In this document: piece after piece, positions 18,028-28,713 of the stretch
How the letters are laid out: each line of letters opens with the position of its first letter
Numbering within the stretch: the stretch's first letter is position 1
Assembly (NCBI RefSeq): GCF_007744075.1
Contig: NZ_CP036266.1
Span: 1,637,001-1,701,000, forward strand
Length of the DNA: 64,000 bases
Source of the DNA: Gimesia chilikensis
GTDB taxonomy: Bacteria > Planctomycetota > Planctomycetia > Planctomycetales > Planctomycetaceae
Direction: 5' to 3'
Notes under the pieces: model-generated
The model's database searches: none
Told to the model about the DNA's origin: nothing
What the model saw: the letters and a program-made list of their open reading frames with translations, nothing else
Made by a program: the position numbers and the translations under genes

Positions 18028-21000
18028 TCAATTTTTATTGAGCACTTCATCCAGGTTGAGGATGAGGTTACCCACCATGGTCCAGGCGGCCAGTTCCTGC
18101 GGATTCAGTTTCTCGTCAGGTTTGGACTCGCCAACAGCAATCAGTTCTTTGGCAGCTTCAGGAGCTTTCTGGTATTCAGCCAGCATGTCATCAAAAGTCT
18201 GTTTAATCAGGGTCAGGTTTTCCTTTGAGATCGGATGCCCGGTGGCCATTGTGTAAGCAAACTTGATCCGCTCTTCGGGAGAGGGACCGCCTTCTTTCAT
18301 CATGCGTTCGCCGAACGCACGGGCGGCTTCCATGTACTGCGGATCGTTCAACAGCAGCAGGGCCTGCAGTGGCGTATTGGTCCGTTCGCGACGCATGGTA
18401 CAGGCTTCCCGGCTGGGGGCATCGAAGGTCGACATTTCCGGCGGTGGTGAGGTCCGTTTCCAGAAGGTATACAGTCCGCGGCGGAAGACTTTCTCAGGGC
18501 CCGTATCCTGTTTGAACCGCACGGTATTCGAGCCGGAATAACCGACGGCGTACCAGAGTCCATCTGGTTGAGGCGGTTTCACGCTGGGGCCACCTACTTT
18601 GGGAACGAGCAGACCACTGACGGCGAGTGCCTGGTCACGCAACATTTCCGCATCCAGGCGGAAGCGGGGGCCACGGGCCAGCAGACGGTTCTCGGGATCC
18701 TGCTGATACAGTTCCGGAGTCACGCTGGAGTTCTGTCGATAAGTGGCAGACATCACAAGCTGTTTCATCAGCCGTTTGACATCCCACTGGTGTTCCTGGA
18801 AATCAATGGAGAGCCAGTCCAGCAGTTCGGGATGACTGGGGACGGCTCCCTGGTTACCGAAGTCTTCACTGGTTTCGACGATACCGGTGCCGAACAACTG
18901 TTGCCAGAACCGGTTGACGGCAACGCGGGATGTCAGCGGATGACTGGGATCGACGAGCCATTTCGCCAGACCCAGCCGGTTGACGGGCCATTCGGCTGCC
19001 ATGGCAGGGAACTGTGCCGGAGTTTTCCGATCAACTTTATCCCCTTTCTGATCGTATTGTCCCCGCTTGAGATCAAAGGCCTCTTTGATGGTTTTGCGTT
19101 CGCGGAAGACCAGCGTCGTGGGGAGCGAGGCGATCAGTTTTTCTTCCTGTGCTTTGACTTTGACCTTCTCGGCCAGCAGTTTGCGATATTCGGAATCGAA
19201 CTGATTCAGATAATACTGTCTCAGCAGTTCAGTCTGTTGGGGAGTACGTTTATCGGCAGCCAGTTTCAGGACCGGTTCAATCTGATGATCGAAGTAGACC
19301 TGATTGACTTCGGTTTCTGAGAGTTCGTGATCGTAGATACGGAACTCGTCAACGAAGCCGTTCGTCAGGTGCTGCTTGGTTGGTGAATGACCCAGCAGAA
19401 TCGTAGCCGAGTTCAGAGGAGTCGTATTTTTAAAGGAGTCGGAGGAGATGGTCAGCTCGGACTCTTTGCCGTCGACATAGATGGTCACGCCATGGGCTTT
19501 GGCGGAACCATCGTAGGTCACACAGACATGATGCCACTGATTAGGCGTGATTTCATTATTCTTGGTCTGCACCTGAACGGCATAGCCGGGCCAGCGATCA
19601 ATCAGACGCACACTGAGGGTCTGGTTAGTGATCTGTAGATCGTAGCCTCGTTCGCGCGAATTAGGATTAATGCTGGAAACGATCGGTCCCGAAGTTTTAC
19701 CGTTGGTTTTGACCCAGATGGCATAACTGAAAGGGGTAGCTTTGGCAAACTGTCCGGTTTTTCCCAGGTCGAGATAGCTGCCGGGGGCGAACTGGAATCC
19801 GTTATTGAATTTACCGGCGACCCATTTTGGAGCCCCTTTGACAGACGCTTTGTTTTTTGCGTTCGTTTTATCAGCAGCGGCGTCGCCTTCTTTCTCGTCG
19901 AGCGAGTAAGCAGCCAGCAGACCGCCAGGTTGCGGAATGGAGAGATCGGGATTGCTGCCCGTCTTCTGAATCTGCTGCTTCCACTGGAGCCAGGACTGAA
20001 ATGCGGGTTCGTTAACCTTGGTACGGTCGGCACCCCGTTTTTCAATGGAAGCAATCTGGTCTTTATAAGCCTGGAGTTGCTTGGACTGGGCATCATCGGG
20101 GACACGGACGGAAGGGGGGGAGTCTTTGATGTTCCCGTCCATCGCGGGGCCATCAAGGTTATTGAAGAACGCGAACAGCTGATAGAATTCGGTTTTCGTA
20201 AAGGGATCGAACTTGTGATCGTGACAGACGGCACAGCCGAGGGTGAGCCCCATGAAGGCCTGGCCTGTCGTTTCCACCCGGTCGATGACGTTGCGGACAT
20301 AGACTTCTTCGGCGATCGAACCCCCTTCGTTGGTGGTCACGTGACAGCGGTTGAAGCCAGTGGCGATCTGCTGATCGAGTGATGCATTCGGGAGCAGGTC
20401 ACCGGCCAACTGTTCGATCACAAACTGATCGTAGTGTTTGTTGGTATTGAAGGCATTAATGACCCAGTCGCGGTAAGGCCACATCTCGCGGTAGTTATCG
20501 AGGTGCAGTCCGTGAGTGTCGCCGTAACGGGCGATGTCCAGCCAGTAGCGGGCCATGTGCTCGCCGTACCGGGGAGACTGCAGCAGTCGATCCACGACTT
20601 TTTCATACGCATTGGGACTTTTGTCATTTACAAACGATTCCACTTCCTGCGGCGTGGGAGGCAGTCCGGTGAGGTCCAGAGTGACTCGTCGAATGAGAGT
20701 ACGACGATCAGCCTCGGCAGTGGGTTTGAGATCTTCTTCATCGAGCCGCGCCAGGATAAACTGATCGACGGGACTCTTCACCCAGCCCGGTTGTGAGACG
20801 GAAGGCAGTGGTGCTTTCTGAGGTTTTACGAAGGCCCAGTGATCCTGCCAGGGAGCACCCTGTTCGATCCAGAGTTTGAGTTGTTCAATTTCTTCCGGCT
20901 TCAGTTTCTTCCCGCTGTCGGCCGGCGGCATGAGGAGGTCGCCGTCGTCGGTTGTAATGCGGGCGATGAGTTCGCTTTCCTTCAGGTTGCCGGGCACAAT

Positions 21001-21237
21001 GGCTTTGTGACCGCCCAGGTCGGCAAAGGCGCCATCACGGGTATCAAAACGCAGGTCGGCAGCGCGTTTCTTGGCATCCGGTCCGTGACACTGGAAACAG
21101 TTTTCCGAAAGGATGGAACGTATTCTGGCTGGGGAGACTTTTGTAGTCTTTTCAGCGCTTACCTGGGTGAGTGAAGTACACAGGAAAGTGAGAACGAGAG
21201 CAGGGACGATGCGCTTGCTCGAACACAGAAGAAGCAT
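18028..21237 (-). CDS. Planctomycete cytochrome C / DUF1549 / LamG / DUF1553 protein (first copy)
   Basis: A 1069-residue exported protein. Order: signal peptide ([18 protein letters not shown]); PSCyt1 domain with CFQCHG at 47-52; DUF1549 (about 140-370: [35 protein letters not shown]); a LamG/concanavalin-like domain (about 435-650: [14 protein letters not shown] to [14 protein letters not shown]); and DUF1553 (about 745-1000: [40 protein letters not shown]). The LamG insertion is absent in the second copy at 43030. The start is at 21237 because AGAAGGTG precedes it; an upstream ATG at 21267 is less likely. It is the first gene of a pair with DUF1501. Confidence 0.9.
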   Translation of the reverse strand: MLLLCSSKRIVPALVLTFLCTSLTQVSAEKTTKVSPARIRSILSENCFQCHGPDAKKRAADLRFDTRDGAFADLGGHKAIVPGNLKESELIARITTDDGDLLMPPADSGKKLKPEEIEQLKLWIEQGAPWQDHWAFVKPQKAPLPSVSQPGWVKSPVDQFILARLDEEDLKPTAEADRRTLIRRVTLDLTGLPPTPQEVESFVNDKSPNAYEKVVDRLLQSPRYGEHMARYWLDIARYGDTHGLHLDNYREMWPYRDWVINAFNTNKHYDQFVIEQLAGDLLPNASLDQQIATGFNRCHVTTNEGGSIAEEVYVRNVIDRVETTGQAFMGLTLGCAVCHDHKFDPFTKTEFYQLFAFFNNLDGPAMDGNIKDSPPSVRVPDDAQSKQLQAYKDQIASIEKRGADRTKVNEPAFQSWLQWKQQIQKTGSNPDLSIPQPGGLLAAYSLDEKEGDAAADKTNAKNKASVKGAPKWVAGKFNNGFQFAPGSYLDLGKTGQFAKATPFSYAIWVKTNGKTSGPIVSSINPNSRERGYDLQITNQTLSVRLIDRWPGYAVQVQTKNNEITPNQWHHVCVTYDGSAKAHGVTIYVDGKESELTISSDSFKNTTPLNSATILLGHSPTKQHLTNGFVDEFRIYDHELSETEVNQVYFDHQIEPVLKLAADKRTPQQTELLRQYYLNQFDSEYRKLLAEKVKVKAQEEKLIASLPTTLVFRERKTIKEAFDLKRGQYDQKGDKVDRKTPAQFPAMAAEWPVNRLGLAKWLVDPSHPLTSRVAVNRFWQQLFGTGIVETSEDFGNQGAVPSHPELLDWLSIDFQEHQWDVKRLMKQLVMSATYRQNSSVTPELYQQDPENRLLARGPRFRLDAEMLRDQALAVSGLLVPKVGGPSVKPPQPDGLWYAVGYSGSNTVRFKQDTGPEKVFRRGLYTFWKRTSPPPEMSTFDAPSREACTMRRERTNTPLQALLLLNDPQYMEAARAFGERMMKEGGPSPEERIKFAYTMATGHPISKENLTLIKQTFDDMLAEYQKAPEAAKELIAVGESKPDEKLNPQELAAWTMVGNLILNLDEVLNKN

Positions 21238-21901
21238 GACATTCACCTTCTGGATAGTAATTTTCAAGTGGATGATCGGCCGCGGAGACGGGGCTGTTCA
21301 AACTTAACTTGTCAATGAATCTCTGGTGATGCCTGTCCGACCGACAATCCATATCAGTTTGCAACGGCGGTAGCTGAACCCCATGGTTCAGCAGGCGGGA
21401 TGGCAGATGTTCCGGGAACGGGGGAGCAATGCTTGTGTTCCCGAATTCAGGTTCAATTATTTATTCTAATCGTCGTTCCGGGCCTTTGCAAGACGCGGAT
21501 CGGGATAAAGTGACGTATCTCGTTACAGCGTCGACAGTTCCGTGTGCGTAGTCTAACAGGCGTTTCTGCCTGAGCTTACAGGATGTTTGTGTTTCGTTTG
21601 CTGTCAGGAATCGGTTATCAACTTCGCCTGTAGCAACGTGCCGGTTCGATCACCCGTTGTGAGTTTTACGCGTGTGCCCGATTGAGTGTTGGCAGAGATG
21701 GGACGTTTTTAGGTAGATGCAGAGAAAGAATGATGAAACGCGTCATGCGCGGAGTAACTTTTCGGTTTTTCCCCAGGCGAAGACGGAAACCGGGAACCTT
21801 CTTACTACTCCGGTGTCCAGTGAGAACAAATTGGAATAGAATGATCTGTGACCCGAGCGGAAATCGGGTCTGAATGTTTTTTATGTATGAGGAGAAGAGA
21901 G
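21238..21901. other. Intergenic region upstream of rtcB
   Basis: These 660 bp separate divergent genes. A perfect 8-bp hairpin GCTGAACC-CCAT-GGTTCAGC is at 21373-21392, without a T-tract. Reading frames at 21666-21938 (minus) and 21682-21873 (plus) overlap each other and look non-coding. Nothing else stands out. Confidence 0.45.
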
Positions 21902-23293
21902 ATGAACTCTCGACAGTTACTGAAACTGGGTGTTCCACAGTATTGTCTGAAGACGGCCATGACGGCGATTCAGCAGGCCGTCGCGAATGATAATATTCGC
22001 GGTAAGGAAGTCAAAGCGCGCATGCAGCAGGTCATCGCTGCGCCTGACAACTATCTGGAAGATGAGGCATTCGGAGCCCTGGCTGCAGAACTGGTTGAAG
22101 ATAACTCGGAAGAAGTTGTTGAGCCAATCGATTACCAGATCTGGGGTAAGGAGGGCATCGATGAAGGTGCGTTCTCCCAGATGGAACTGGCGTGCCATGT
22201 TCCATCGGCTTACGGTGCTGCGCTGATGCCGGATGCACACATCGGTTATGGTCTGCCTATCGGCGGCGTACTGGCACTGGAAAACGCAGTGATTCCATAT
22301 GCAGTCGGTGTGGATATTGCCTGCCGTATGAAGCTGTCGGTTCTGGATACGGCCGTTGATGCACTGGATGACAAACGTCATCAGTTCATCGATGCGCTGA
22401 ATCGAGGCACCGTATTTGGCGTGGGTACGGCTCACGAGAAGAAGCAGCATCATGCGGTGATGGATCAGGACTGGACGGTGACGAAAGTGACACGTCAGAA
22501 CAAAGACAAGGCATGGAAACAGCTGGGATCTTCTGGTTCGGGCAACCACTTTGTTGAGTTCGGTGTCCTGACGATTTCGGAAGATGATGCAGAGCTGGGA
22601 CTGACTGCAGGTGAATACGTGGCATTGTTGAGTCATAGCGGTAGCCGGGGAACCGGTGCGTCGGTATGCAGCACGTATTCAGCGATTGCGCAGTCGCAAC
22701 TGCGAAAGCGGCATCAGCACCTGGGACGACTGGCATGGCTGGACATGGATTCGGAAGCCGGCCAGGAATACTGGGCAGCAATGAATCTGATGGGCGACTA
22801 CGCTGCAGCTAACCATGCTGTGATCCATAAGAACGTGGCGGCTTTGCTGGGAAGCAAGGTGATCTCCGGCGTGGAGAACCACCACAACTTCGCCTGGAAG
22901 GAAGAGCACGGCGGCCGGGAGGTCTACGTGCACCGTAAGGGGGCAACTCCAGCGGCAGCAGGCGAGATGGGTGTGATTCCCGGTTCGATGGCCGATCCGG
23001 CGTTCGTGGTTCGTGGAAAAGGAAATCCAGCGAGCCTGAACTCGGCATCGCATGGTGCAGGACGCTGCATGTCTCGTAACAAAGCGAAGGATAAGTACCG
23101 CTGGAAGGCGGTGAAAAATGATCTGGAGAAGCGAGGCATCACCGTGATCTCAGCGGGAGCTGACGAAGTTCCCGGTGTTTACAAAAACATTAATGAGGTT
23201 ATGGCCGAGCAGCAGGACCTGGTGGAAATCGTAGCACGCTTCAACCCAAAAGTGGTGAAGATGTGCGGCGACGGAAGCCGGGCCGAAGATTGA
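21902..23293 (+). CDS. rtcB: RtcB-family RNA 3'-phosphate ligase
   Basis: RtcB joins RNA 2',3'-cyclic phosphate or 3'-phosphate ends to 5'-OH ends using GTP and Mn, for RNA repair. The 463-residue protein has the metal-site blocks MPDAHIGYGLPIGGV (D111, H113) and GVDIACRMK (C141), then GSGNHFVEFG, LLSHSGSRGTG and the guanylation-site histidine in NSASHGAGRCMSRNKA. The start is the ATG at 21902, which follows GGAGAAGAGA; the frame is open 18 codons further up but lacks a ribosome site. No archease or rtcA is adjacent. Confidence 0.95.
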   Translation: MNSRQLLKLGVPQYCLKTAMTAIQQAVANDNIRGKEVKARMQQVIAAPDNYLEDEAFGALAAELVEDNSEEVVEPIDYQIWGKEGIDEGAFSQMELACHVPSAYGAALMPDAHIGYGLPIGGVLALENAVIPYAVGVDIACRMKLSVLDTAVDALDDKRHQFIDALNRGTVFGVGTAHEKKQHHAVMDQDWTVTKVTRQNKDKAWKQLGSSGSGNHFVEFGVLTISEDDAELGLTAGEYVALLSHSGSRGTGASVCSTYSAIAQSQLRKRHQHLGRLAWLDMDSEAGQEYWAAMNLMGDYAAANHAVIHKNVAALLGSKVISGVENHHNFAWKEEHGGREVYVHRKGATPAAAGEMGVIPGSMADPAFVVRGKGNPASLNSASHGAGRCMSRNKAKDKYRWKAVKNDLEKRGITVISAGADEVPGVYKNINEVMAEQQDLVEIVARFNPKVVKMCGDGSRAED

Positions 23294-23312
23294 CTCGCTG
23301 TAAAGCAGGAAC

Positions 23313-23351
23313 ACAGGCAGGTTGGGGATTTTCCTGGCCTGCCTGTTTTTG
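23313..23351 (+). terminator. Intrinsic terminator after rtcB
   Basis: ACAGGCAGG, a 16-nt loop and CCTGCCTGT are followed by TTTTG TTTG on the plus strand, 20 bp after the rtcB stop. The opposite strand lacks a T-tract but may still slow polymerase from the GHL10 gene. Confidence 0.85.
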
Positions 23352-23362
23352 TTTGTTCAGAG

Positions 23363-25804
23363 TTAACGCTTTTTTTGTGCGCGATGCGGAGGAGTCGCCT
23401 TCACTTTCCCGGCACTTCGTTTGAAATCGGGGACGACGCTGGAGAGTGTCTGCGGATTGAGGCTGAAGACGGTAAACCCGCCGGTATTTAGTTGTCGGGT
23501 TACATCAACCTGTCCCAGAACACGATCGCTGCTGAGAGTTGCCTCTGTTGAGAGTGCACCGATGCCCGGGTAGATGGGAATGCTGCCAGCCAGGAGTTTC
23601 TGCTGTTCTTCAATCCAGAGGCGGAACTGTTCGTCACTGGCGGTGTAGTCCATGGGGCAGATGAAGTCGAGATAACCGCGTCTGGCCCAGAGAGGCCAGT
23701 CCTGGGCCACCCATTCACGGCAGTCCGGATATTCGCGGAAGACGGCGGCGGAAAGTTTGACGCCGGGGCGGATCTTACGTGCTTTGCGTGATACGGTTTC
23801 AACGAGCCGGGTGATCTGGTCGGCACGCCAGTCGCGGTACTGGCTTTTGAGCTTCCCCTTGTAACAGTCGGTAGGCCAGTTGCTGACTTTGATGCCGGTG
23901 TCGGCCTCGAATTTCTGACGGCTATAGTCGCTGTAATCGTGGCGATCATTGGGGTAGCGGATGTAATCGAAGTGAATGCCATCCACGGGATACTTTTTAA
24001 CCACTTCGAGCATGCTGTCGACTTCGAGCTGGAAGTTTTCGGGATGAGCCGGATTGAGCCAGTCGCTGGCTTCGCCGGTCACACTGACCTGGGTCCGACC
24101 CGCGTCACGTAACTGTCTGACGAACGACGGCGGTGCGGTCGAGAGATTGTGATTCACTTTCCAGACATGGAGCTCGAGACCATGTTTATGCGCCGCCTTG
24201 AGGCACTGTTCGATCTGGTCGCCCTGAGTTTTAAACGTTTCACTGCGGGGAAGAACATCACTGGGGTAGTGGGCCAGACCGCCCCAGAGCATGTTGACGA
24301 TGAGCATGTTGAAGCCAGCATCGGCAAGCTCTTTACAGGTCCGGTCCCAGTCGCCCGGGTAGGGGCCGGTAGGACTGTGATCCCAGAAGGCACGGGCTTC
24401 GCGTGGTGGACTGGCGCGGGTCAGCAGGTAGATTTTGACCCGCTCTTCACGACAGCGCCGGGCAAACGCGATGGCCTGGAACGCTTCTTTTTTCTGCAAC
24501 AGCTGCTTCGCGCGCACGAGTAATGCGGACGTACGATCCAGATCGCGGGCCGCCAGTACTTTGCTCTGCTGCGGAGTAACCGTCGACACAATGCTGCGGC
24601 GGAGTTCATCAAACGAGTGAAAGGGCCCCACCTGTTCCGCCTGCTGAATCGTGCCGGCGGCGATCGCATCCCAGAGTCGGGGCTGGAAGTGGGCCATGAG
24701 CGCAGTCAGCAGGGCCTGTTTATTGACAGGGTCGTCTCCCAGAATCAGGTGGCTGAAATAGGCACCCCGCTCGCTGACGATCAGGGCCGGCTTGCCCGTT
24801 GGTTTACCTGTGTCATCGTACCACTCGCCTACGATTCGGGCGTTGTGTCCGGTTGGGGTGGCAGTCACCAGGTTCCATGAAGCCTGTTTGACCTCCGCAG
24901 GGAGACCCAGGATACCGGCGTCCTGCAGGTGGATCGAGGCCAGCCCACCCGGACTGTCCGGTTTGAAATAGCTGCCTTTTTTGATGCCCAGATTCTTTTC
25001 CAGGGCGGTCGGAATGTTGAAGTTCAGATAAACCTTACCGCCCCGTTCCATGAACTGATTCAGTACCCCACAGGCCTGGGATGAAATACGGGGATTAAAC
25101 GGCAGAATTGCGATGGAACGTGAGCCGAGCGTGTTCAGCGAGAGTTCGCTTTCACTGATGCGGTCACAACCGATCCCGGAGGTCTCGAGAAACGTTTCGA
25201 TACGGTCGGCGGCAGCGAAGGTGTCCTTCTCTTTCTGTTTCTGGCTGAGGTCGGGGACGACAATCGTCACGTCGCCGGTGATGGCTTTCAGGTTACGGAA
25301 TTGGAAGTGCGTGTCGGGTTCGCTGTCGGATTCCCGCCAGACGACCAGTCGAACGGTTTCGATTTTATCCCAGCCGCGCGGATTGTCTTCGCCGCGAAAA
25401 TCACCTTTAGGGAAACGGAGTGTCTGCCAGTCAGCCCCCTTGATACGGGCAGAGGTCGAATACCAGCCGGGGCCACTTTTGAAATAAATGCTGACCTGAT
25501 GGTTGCTGTCGGGCGAAGCGGGTTTGACGTCAATCGTAAACAGCCCGGGGGCGGTCAGGCTCTGGTTGAGTTGTTTGTCGATCCCGGCCCGGGGAATGTC
25601 GCGGTTGGATTGAAAGGGGGCCGAGAGGAGCAGGACATTCTGGCTACCTGATTTCTGCATCGCCAGGGGGAGCGTTCCCTTGAGTTCGGTCCACGCCTGT
25701 CGGGCCGCGGACGACGTTGTATAATTGAAGTCGTCCAGCACAGTTTCTGTGCCTGTGGTGAAGCTGAGAGCAAGAGACAGGATGTAAGGCAGCTGATAGA
25801 TCAT
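23363..25804 (-). CDS. Secreted GHL10 (DUF187) family glycoside hydrolase
   Basis: An 813-residue exported protein. A signal sequence (MIYQLPYILSLALSFTTG) precedes a beta-sandwich region (about 25-180, VLDDFNYTTSSAARQAW, FTIDVKPASPDSNHQVSIYF) that resembles a carbohydrate-binding module. The middle part (about 190-400) is less clear and may be a glutamine-amidotransferase-like fold. The C-terminal half (about 470-790) is the GHL10/DUF187 TIM barrel: FNMLIVNMLWGG, LELHVWKVNHN, VDGIHFDYIRYPN and LDFICPMDYTAS. Acidic residues in HFDYIRYP and PMDYT are candidate catalytic positions. It likely cleaves a polysaccharide, substrate unknown. Confidence 0.85.
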   Translation of the reverse strand: MIYQLPYILSLALSFTTGTETVLDDFNYTTSSAARQAWTELKGTLPLAMQKSGSQNVLLLSAPFQSNRDIPRAGIDKQLNQSLTAPGLFTIDVKPASPDSNHQVSIYFKSGPGWYSTSARIKGADWQTLRFPKGDFRGEDNPRGWDKIETVRLVVWRESDSEPDTHFQFRNLKAITGDVTIVVPDLSQKQKEKDTFAAADRIETFLETSGIGCDRISESELSLNTLGSRSIAILPFNPRISSQACGVLNQFMERGGKVYLNFNIPTALEKNLGIKKGSYFKPDSPGGLASIHLQDAGILGLPAEVKQASWNLVTATPTGHNARIVGEWYDDTGKPTGKPALIVSERGAYFSHLILGDDPVNKQALLTALMAHFQPRLWDAIAAGTIQQAEQVGPFHSFDELRRSIVSTVTPQQSKVLAARDLDRTSALLVRAKQLLQKKEAFQAIAFARRCREERVKIYLLTRASPPREARAFWDHSPTGPYPGDWDRTCKELADAGFNMLIVNMLWGGLAHYPSDVLPRSETFKTQGDQIEQCLKAAHKHGLELHVWKVNHNLSTAPPSFVRQLRDAGRTQVSVTGEASDWLNPAHPENFQLEVDSMLEVVKKYPVDGIHFDYIRYPNDRHDYSDYSRQKFEADTGIKVSNWPTDCYKGKLKSQYRDWRADQITRLVETVSRKARKIRPGVKLSAAVFREYPDCREWVAQDWPLWARRGYLDFICPMDYTASDEQFRLWIEEQQKLLAGSIPIYPGIGALSTEATLSSDRVLGQVDVTRQLNTGGFTVFSLNPQTLSSVVPDFKRSAGKVKATPPHRAQKKR

Positions 25805-26022
25805 AGCAAATCAATAGATGGGTATAAGTGAGTGATCGAGAACGCAAAATTCTGTTTAAGTTGTATCGGGTTCGGGAAATGCTGACAAGATTTCCTCTGG
25901 AAACGAGGGAGATCCTGGTATTTATCAGTGATATTTAATGAATACGTAGAACTGGGATCGTCTGTTGACTATAGTGCGGGCATTCAATTAGCGCTCCGGA
26001 GGCCAGGGAAAGGTGCAGAGCC

Positions 26023-27591
26023 ATCGAAGAGATTGTCGTTTTATTTGCTGTGATCGGTTGCGGTCTGATACTGGGAAAAATTGCGGTCCGTGGAATTTCG
26101 CTGGGAAGTTCGGGAGTGATCTTTGCTGGTCTGCTGGCAGGGCACTGGGGTTACCAGGTTGCGCCCGAGGCGGGGCTGGCGGGGGTTGTGCTGTTCATCT
26201 ACTGTCTGGGTATCGGCGCAGGGCCCAGTTTTCTGCAGATGTTTCTGAATCGTGGCAAAGCGCTGGCGCTGCTGGCCGGAGTCATGATGAGTGCGGCTCT
26301 GCTGGCCGTCTTGCTCATGGGGCGGCTCTTTAAGTTGAGTCCCGATCTGGCGAGCGGCCTGTTTGCGGGGGCCCTGACGAGTACGCCGGCGCTCGCAGCG
26401 GCGACAGAGAAGCTGCCCGCTGGTTCGGATGTCGCGGTTGGATTCGGAATCGCCTACCCCTTTGGCGTGATCGGGGTGATTCTCTTCATTCAGATTCTGC
26501 CCCGCTGGTTTCCCGGCGGAATTGAACACGCCCTGAACGAATCGACTGCGGCTCGCGGCGACATCATTCGCGAAGTGGTCGAAGTCCAGAACAGAAATCT
26601 GGTGGGGAAGCGACTGCGGGATGTGACCATTCTGGCGAAATCGAACTGCCAGGTCTCACGCTTGATCGTGGAGGGGCAGCCGCGACCGATTCCGAAAGAG
26701 TTTCAACTGGAACTGGGACAACTCTTGCTGGTCATCGGCCGAACAGGGCAGATTGAGACTGTGATTGAAGCGTTGGGAACCCGTTGTCCCGACGCGCAAT
26801 ACGTACTCGATGTAGAGCGGCAGCGTCGTAATATTGTGATTACATCTAAAGAAGTCGTGGGACGCACGCTCAAGGATCTGCATTTTCGGTCCCGCTTTGG
26901 TGTGACCATTGCCCGTATTACCCGTCAGAATATCGAGTTCGTTCCCGGTTCAGAGCAGACACTGCATTACGGAGATATACTGCGTGCGGTGGGTGAGCCA
27001 GAGGACCTGGAACGTTTTGCGACGGCCGTTGGTCACCGGGCTCGCACCGCGGATGAAACGGATCTGATCATCCTGGCGGGAGGGCTGATTCTGGGAATGA
27101 TCCTGGGGCGGCTGAGTCTGTCGCTGGGAGGTCAGTCGTTTTCCCTGGGAATGGCGGGAGGACCGTTGCTGGTCGGGCTGCTGCTGGGGCACTTCGGCCA
27201 GTTTGGTGGTCTCTCAGTACGTATGCCGCGCGCAGGCCGGTTGTTGCTGGGTGAACTCGGACTGACTGTCTTTCTGGCGCAGGCAGGTTGTCAGGCGGGG
27301 GGTAATTTTGTGGAAGTGGTTCGGGCGAACGGGTTGACGATGTGCCTGGCTGCAGCGGTGGTGGTTGTGGTGCCACTCTTGTCCGGGTTTCTCGCGGCGC
27401 GGTACTGGCTACGTCTGAATCTGCTGGAGACAGCCGGGGGCCTGTGTGGCGCGATGACATCCACGCCCGGTCTGGGAGCGGTCACCTCTGCCATTGATTC
27501 GAGTGTGCCGGCGACGAGTTATGCAACCGTCTATCCGGTGGCCCTGGTGCTCGTAACACTGCTGGCACCGATTTTGATTGCGTTGTTGTAG
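26023..27591 (+). CDS. AspT/YidE/YbjL-type putative antiporter with two TrkA-C domains (probable ATC start)
   Basis: An inner-membrane transporter of about 522 residues. Two homologous membrane halves (about 1-170 and 350-520), each with conserved SLG..GG/FAG and STPALAA or STPGLGA loops, flank two soluble RCK_C/TrkA-C domains (about 190-340: VVEVQNRNLVGKRLRD and KEVVGRTLKDLHFRSRFG). Relatives include the aspartate:alanine exchanger. A GTG at 26050 would cut into the first membrane helix. The frame is open upstream, and ATC at 26023 (IEEIVVLFAVIGCG) follows AAAGG by nine bases, with no ATG, GTG, TTG or CTG available; ATT at 26032 is the alternative. The substrate is unknown. Confidence 0.85.
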   Translation: MEEIVVLFAVIGCGLILGKIAVRGISLGSSGVIFAGLLAGHWGYQVAPEAGLAGVVLFIYCLGIGAGPSFLQMFLNRGKALALLAGVMMSAALLAVLLMGRLFKLSPDLASGLFAGALTSTPALAAATEKLPAGSDVAVGFGIAYPFGVIGVILFIQILPRWFPGGIEHALNESTAARGDIIREVVEVQNRNLVGKRLRDVTILAKSNCQVSRLIVEGQPRPIPKEFQLELGQLLLVIGRTGQIETVIEALGTRCPDAQYVLDVERQRRNIVITSKEVVGRTLKDLHFRSRFGVTIARITRQNIEFVPGSEQTLHYGDILRAVGEPEDLERFATAVGHRARTADETDLIILAGGLILGMILGRLSLSLGGQSFSLGMAGGPLLVGLLLGHFGQFGGLSVRMPRAGRLLLGELGLTVFLAQAGCQAGGNFVEVVRANGLTMCLAAAVVVVVPLLSGFLAARYWLRLNLLETAGGLCGAMTSTPGLGAVTSAIDSSVPATSYATVYPVALVLVTLLAPILIALL

Positions 27592-27614
27592 TATTGCTCG
27601 GTGAGTGCAAATAA

Positions 27615-27652
27615 AAACGGGAGCAGTGAATCTGGTTCATGCTCCCGTTTCG
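27615..27652. terminator. Bidirectional hairpin terminator
   Basis: AAACGGGAGCA, a loop with an inner TGAA/TTCA pairing, and TGCTCCCGTTT lie between the convergent transporter and sialidase-like genes. A-rich sequence precedes it and short T-runs follow on both strands. Confidence 0.8.
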
Positions 27653-27681
27653 TTTGCAGGCCACAGTCATTTTAACATCAA

Positions 27682-28683
27682 CTATTTATAACTGACTTTG
27701 GCAAAATAGATGGATGTTTTGCCTTCGTGGCTGGAATAGTAGCTCACGTTCAGCAGGCCATCATGCAGGACCATGTTCGCGTAGCTGGTGTCACCGCCAC
27801 TGGGGAGCGCGAGCAGTTCGGTGAGCTTGCCGTTTTCCACGTCGAGCTGGCAAATTGATGTCCGCACTTTGGGGGAGTAGAGACGTACGGTGGCCAGGAA
27901 GCGACCATCGGGCAACTGGAACAGTTCCGGTCCGCCGATCTTGATTCCCAGGTCCTTCCATTCCCATTTCGTGTAGGGGGGCTTTGAAATACCGAGCAGG
28001 CCGGTGGCACCTTTACCGTCCCGTCTGAGCAGGCAGTAGCAGGTGTTGTCTTTGGTGAAGACCAGGGAGCTTTCGTTGGAGTATCCCTCGTCAATCAGCT
28101 TGTCGACAACGGTTTCAAAATTCTTGCCATCACTGCTTTTGTAGAGGCGAGTGAAGCGAGGACCTTCTTTACCGGTGTGATAACCGATACTGTAGACATC
28201 TCCATCGTGCCACTTATTGCCCCAGAGCCAGAGGTTGGGATCGCCGATGGTATGAGCTTTGGACCAGTGCTTGCCGTCATCGGAGAACCAGGACATCGAC
28301 TGATGCCGATAGGGAGCAGGCTGGTGCAGGGCCCCGGCACCGCTGAGCATGAGCTGCCCCTCGGGAGTGACGCTGATTTTCGCATCGCGGAGGTCAGCAG
28401 TCTCGGAGGTAACGCGGGCGACCGGCGTCCAGTCCTTACCATCTTCGGATTCGAGGACCTGCAGGGCACCGTCGGGGGAGACATGTGCTTTCCCCGTGCG
28501 GAACACGCAGTACCATTTGTCTTTGAAGCGGGTCAGTCCGGTGAAGGCGTTGTGTGGGTCTTTGTCCCAGATTTTCTGGACACTTTCCAGCTTCAGTTGA
28601 ACCGGTTTGTCGTTGGCCTGTAGTGGCGCTGCCAGACAGAGCAGGACCAGGCAGGCGACGCAGAGGAGCGAGGCGTTTTTCAT
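27682..28683 (-). CDS. Secreted sialidase-like six-bladed propeller protein
   Basis: A 333-residue exported protein with a signal peptide (LLCVACLVLLCLAAPLQA). Repeated blade motifs of the sialidase/GH43-like propeller type are visible: WYCVFRTGKAH, VLESEDGKDWTPV, SWFSDDGKHWSKA, RLYKSSDGKNFETV, CYCLLRRDGKGA and FLATVRLYSPKV. The S-x-D-G-K-x-W pattern resembles Asp-boxes. It is the last gene of a minus-strand run of GntR/LacI-type regulator, M14 peptidase and this protein (gaps of 35 and 30 bp), suggesting glycan or glycopeptide breakdown. A catalytic Tyr/Glu or Arg triad cannot be fixed by eye. Confidence 0.75.
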   Translation of the reverse strand: MKNASLLCVACLVLLCLAAPLQANDKPVQLKLESVQKIWDKDPHNAFTGLTRFKDKWYCVFRTGKAHVSPDGALQVLESEDGKDWTPVARVTSETADLRDAKISVTPEGQLMLSGAGALHQPAPYRHQSMSWFSDDGKHWSKAHTIGDPNLWLWGNKWHDGDVYSIGYHTGKEGPRFTRLYKSSDGKNFETVVDKLIDEGYSNESSLVFTKDNTCYCLLRRDGKGATGLLGISKPPYTKWEWKDLGIKIGGPELFQLPDGRFLATVRLYSPKVRTSICQLDVENGKLTELLALPSGGDTSYANMVLHDGLLNVSYYSSHEGKTSIYFAKVSYK

Positions 28684-28713
28684 GAGGTCTTCCTTTGGGT
28701 TGTGAAGGTCGAT

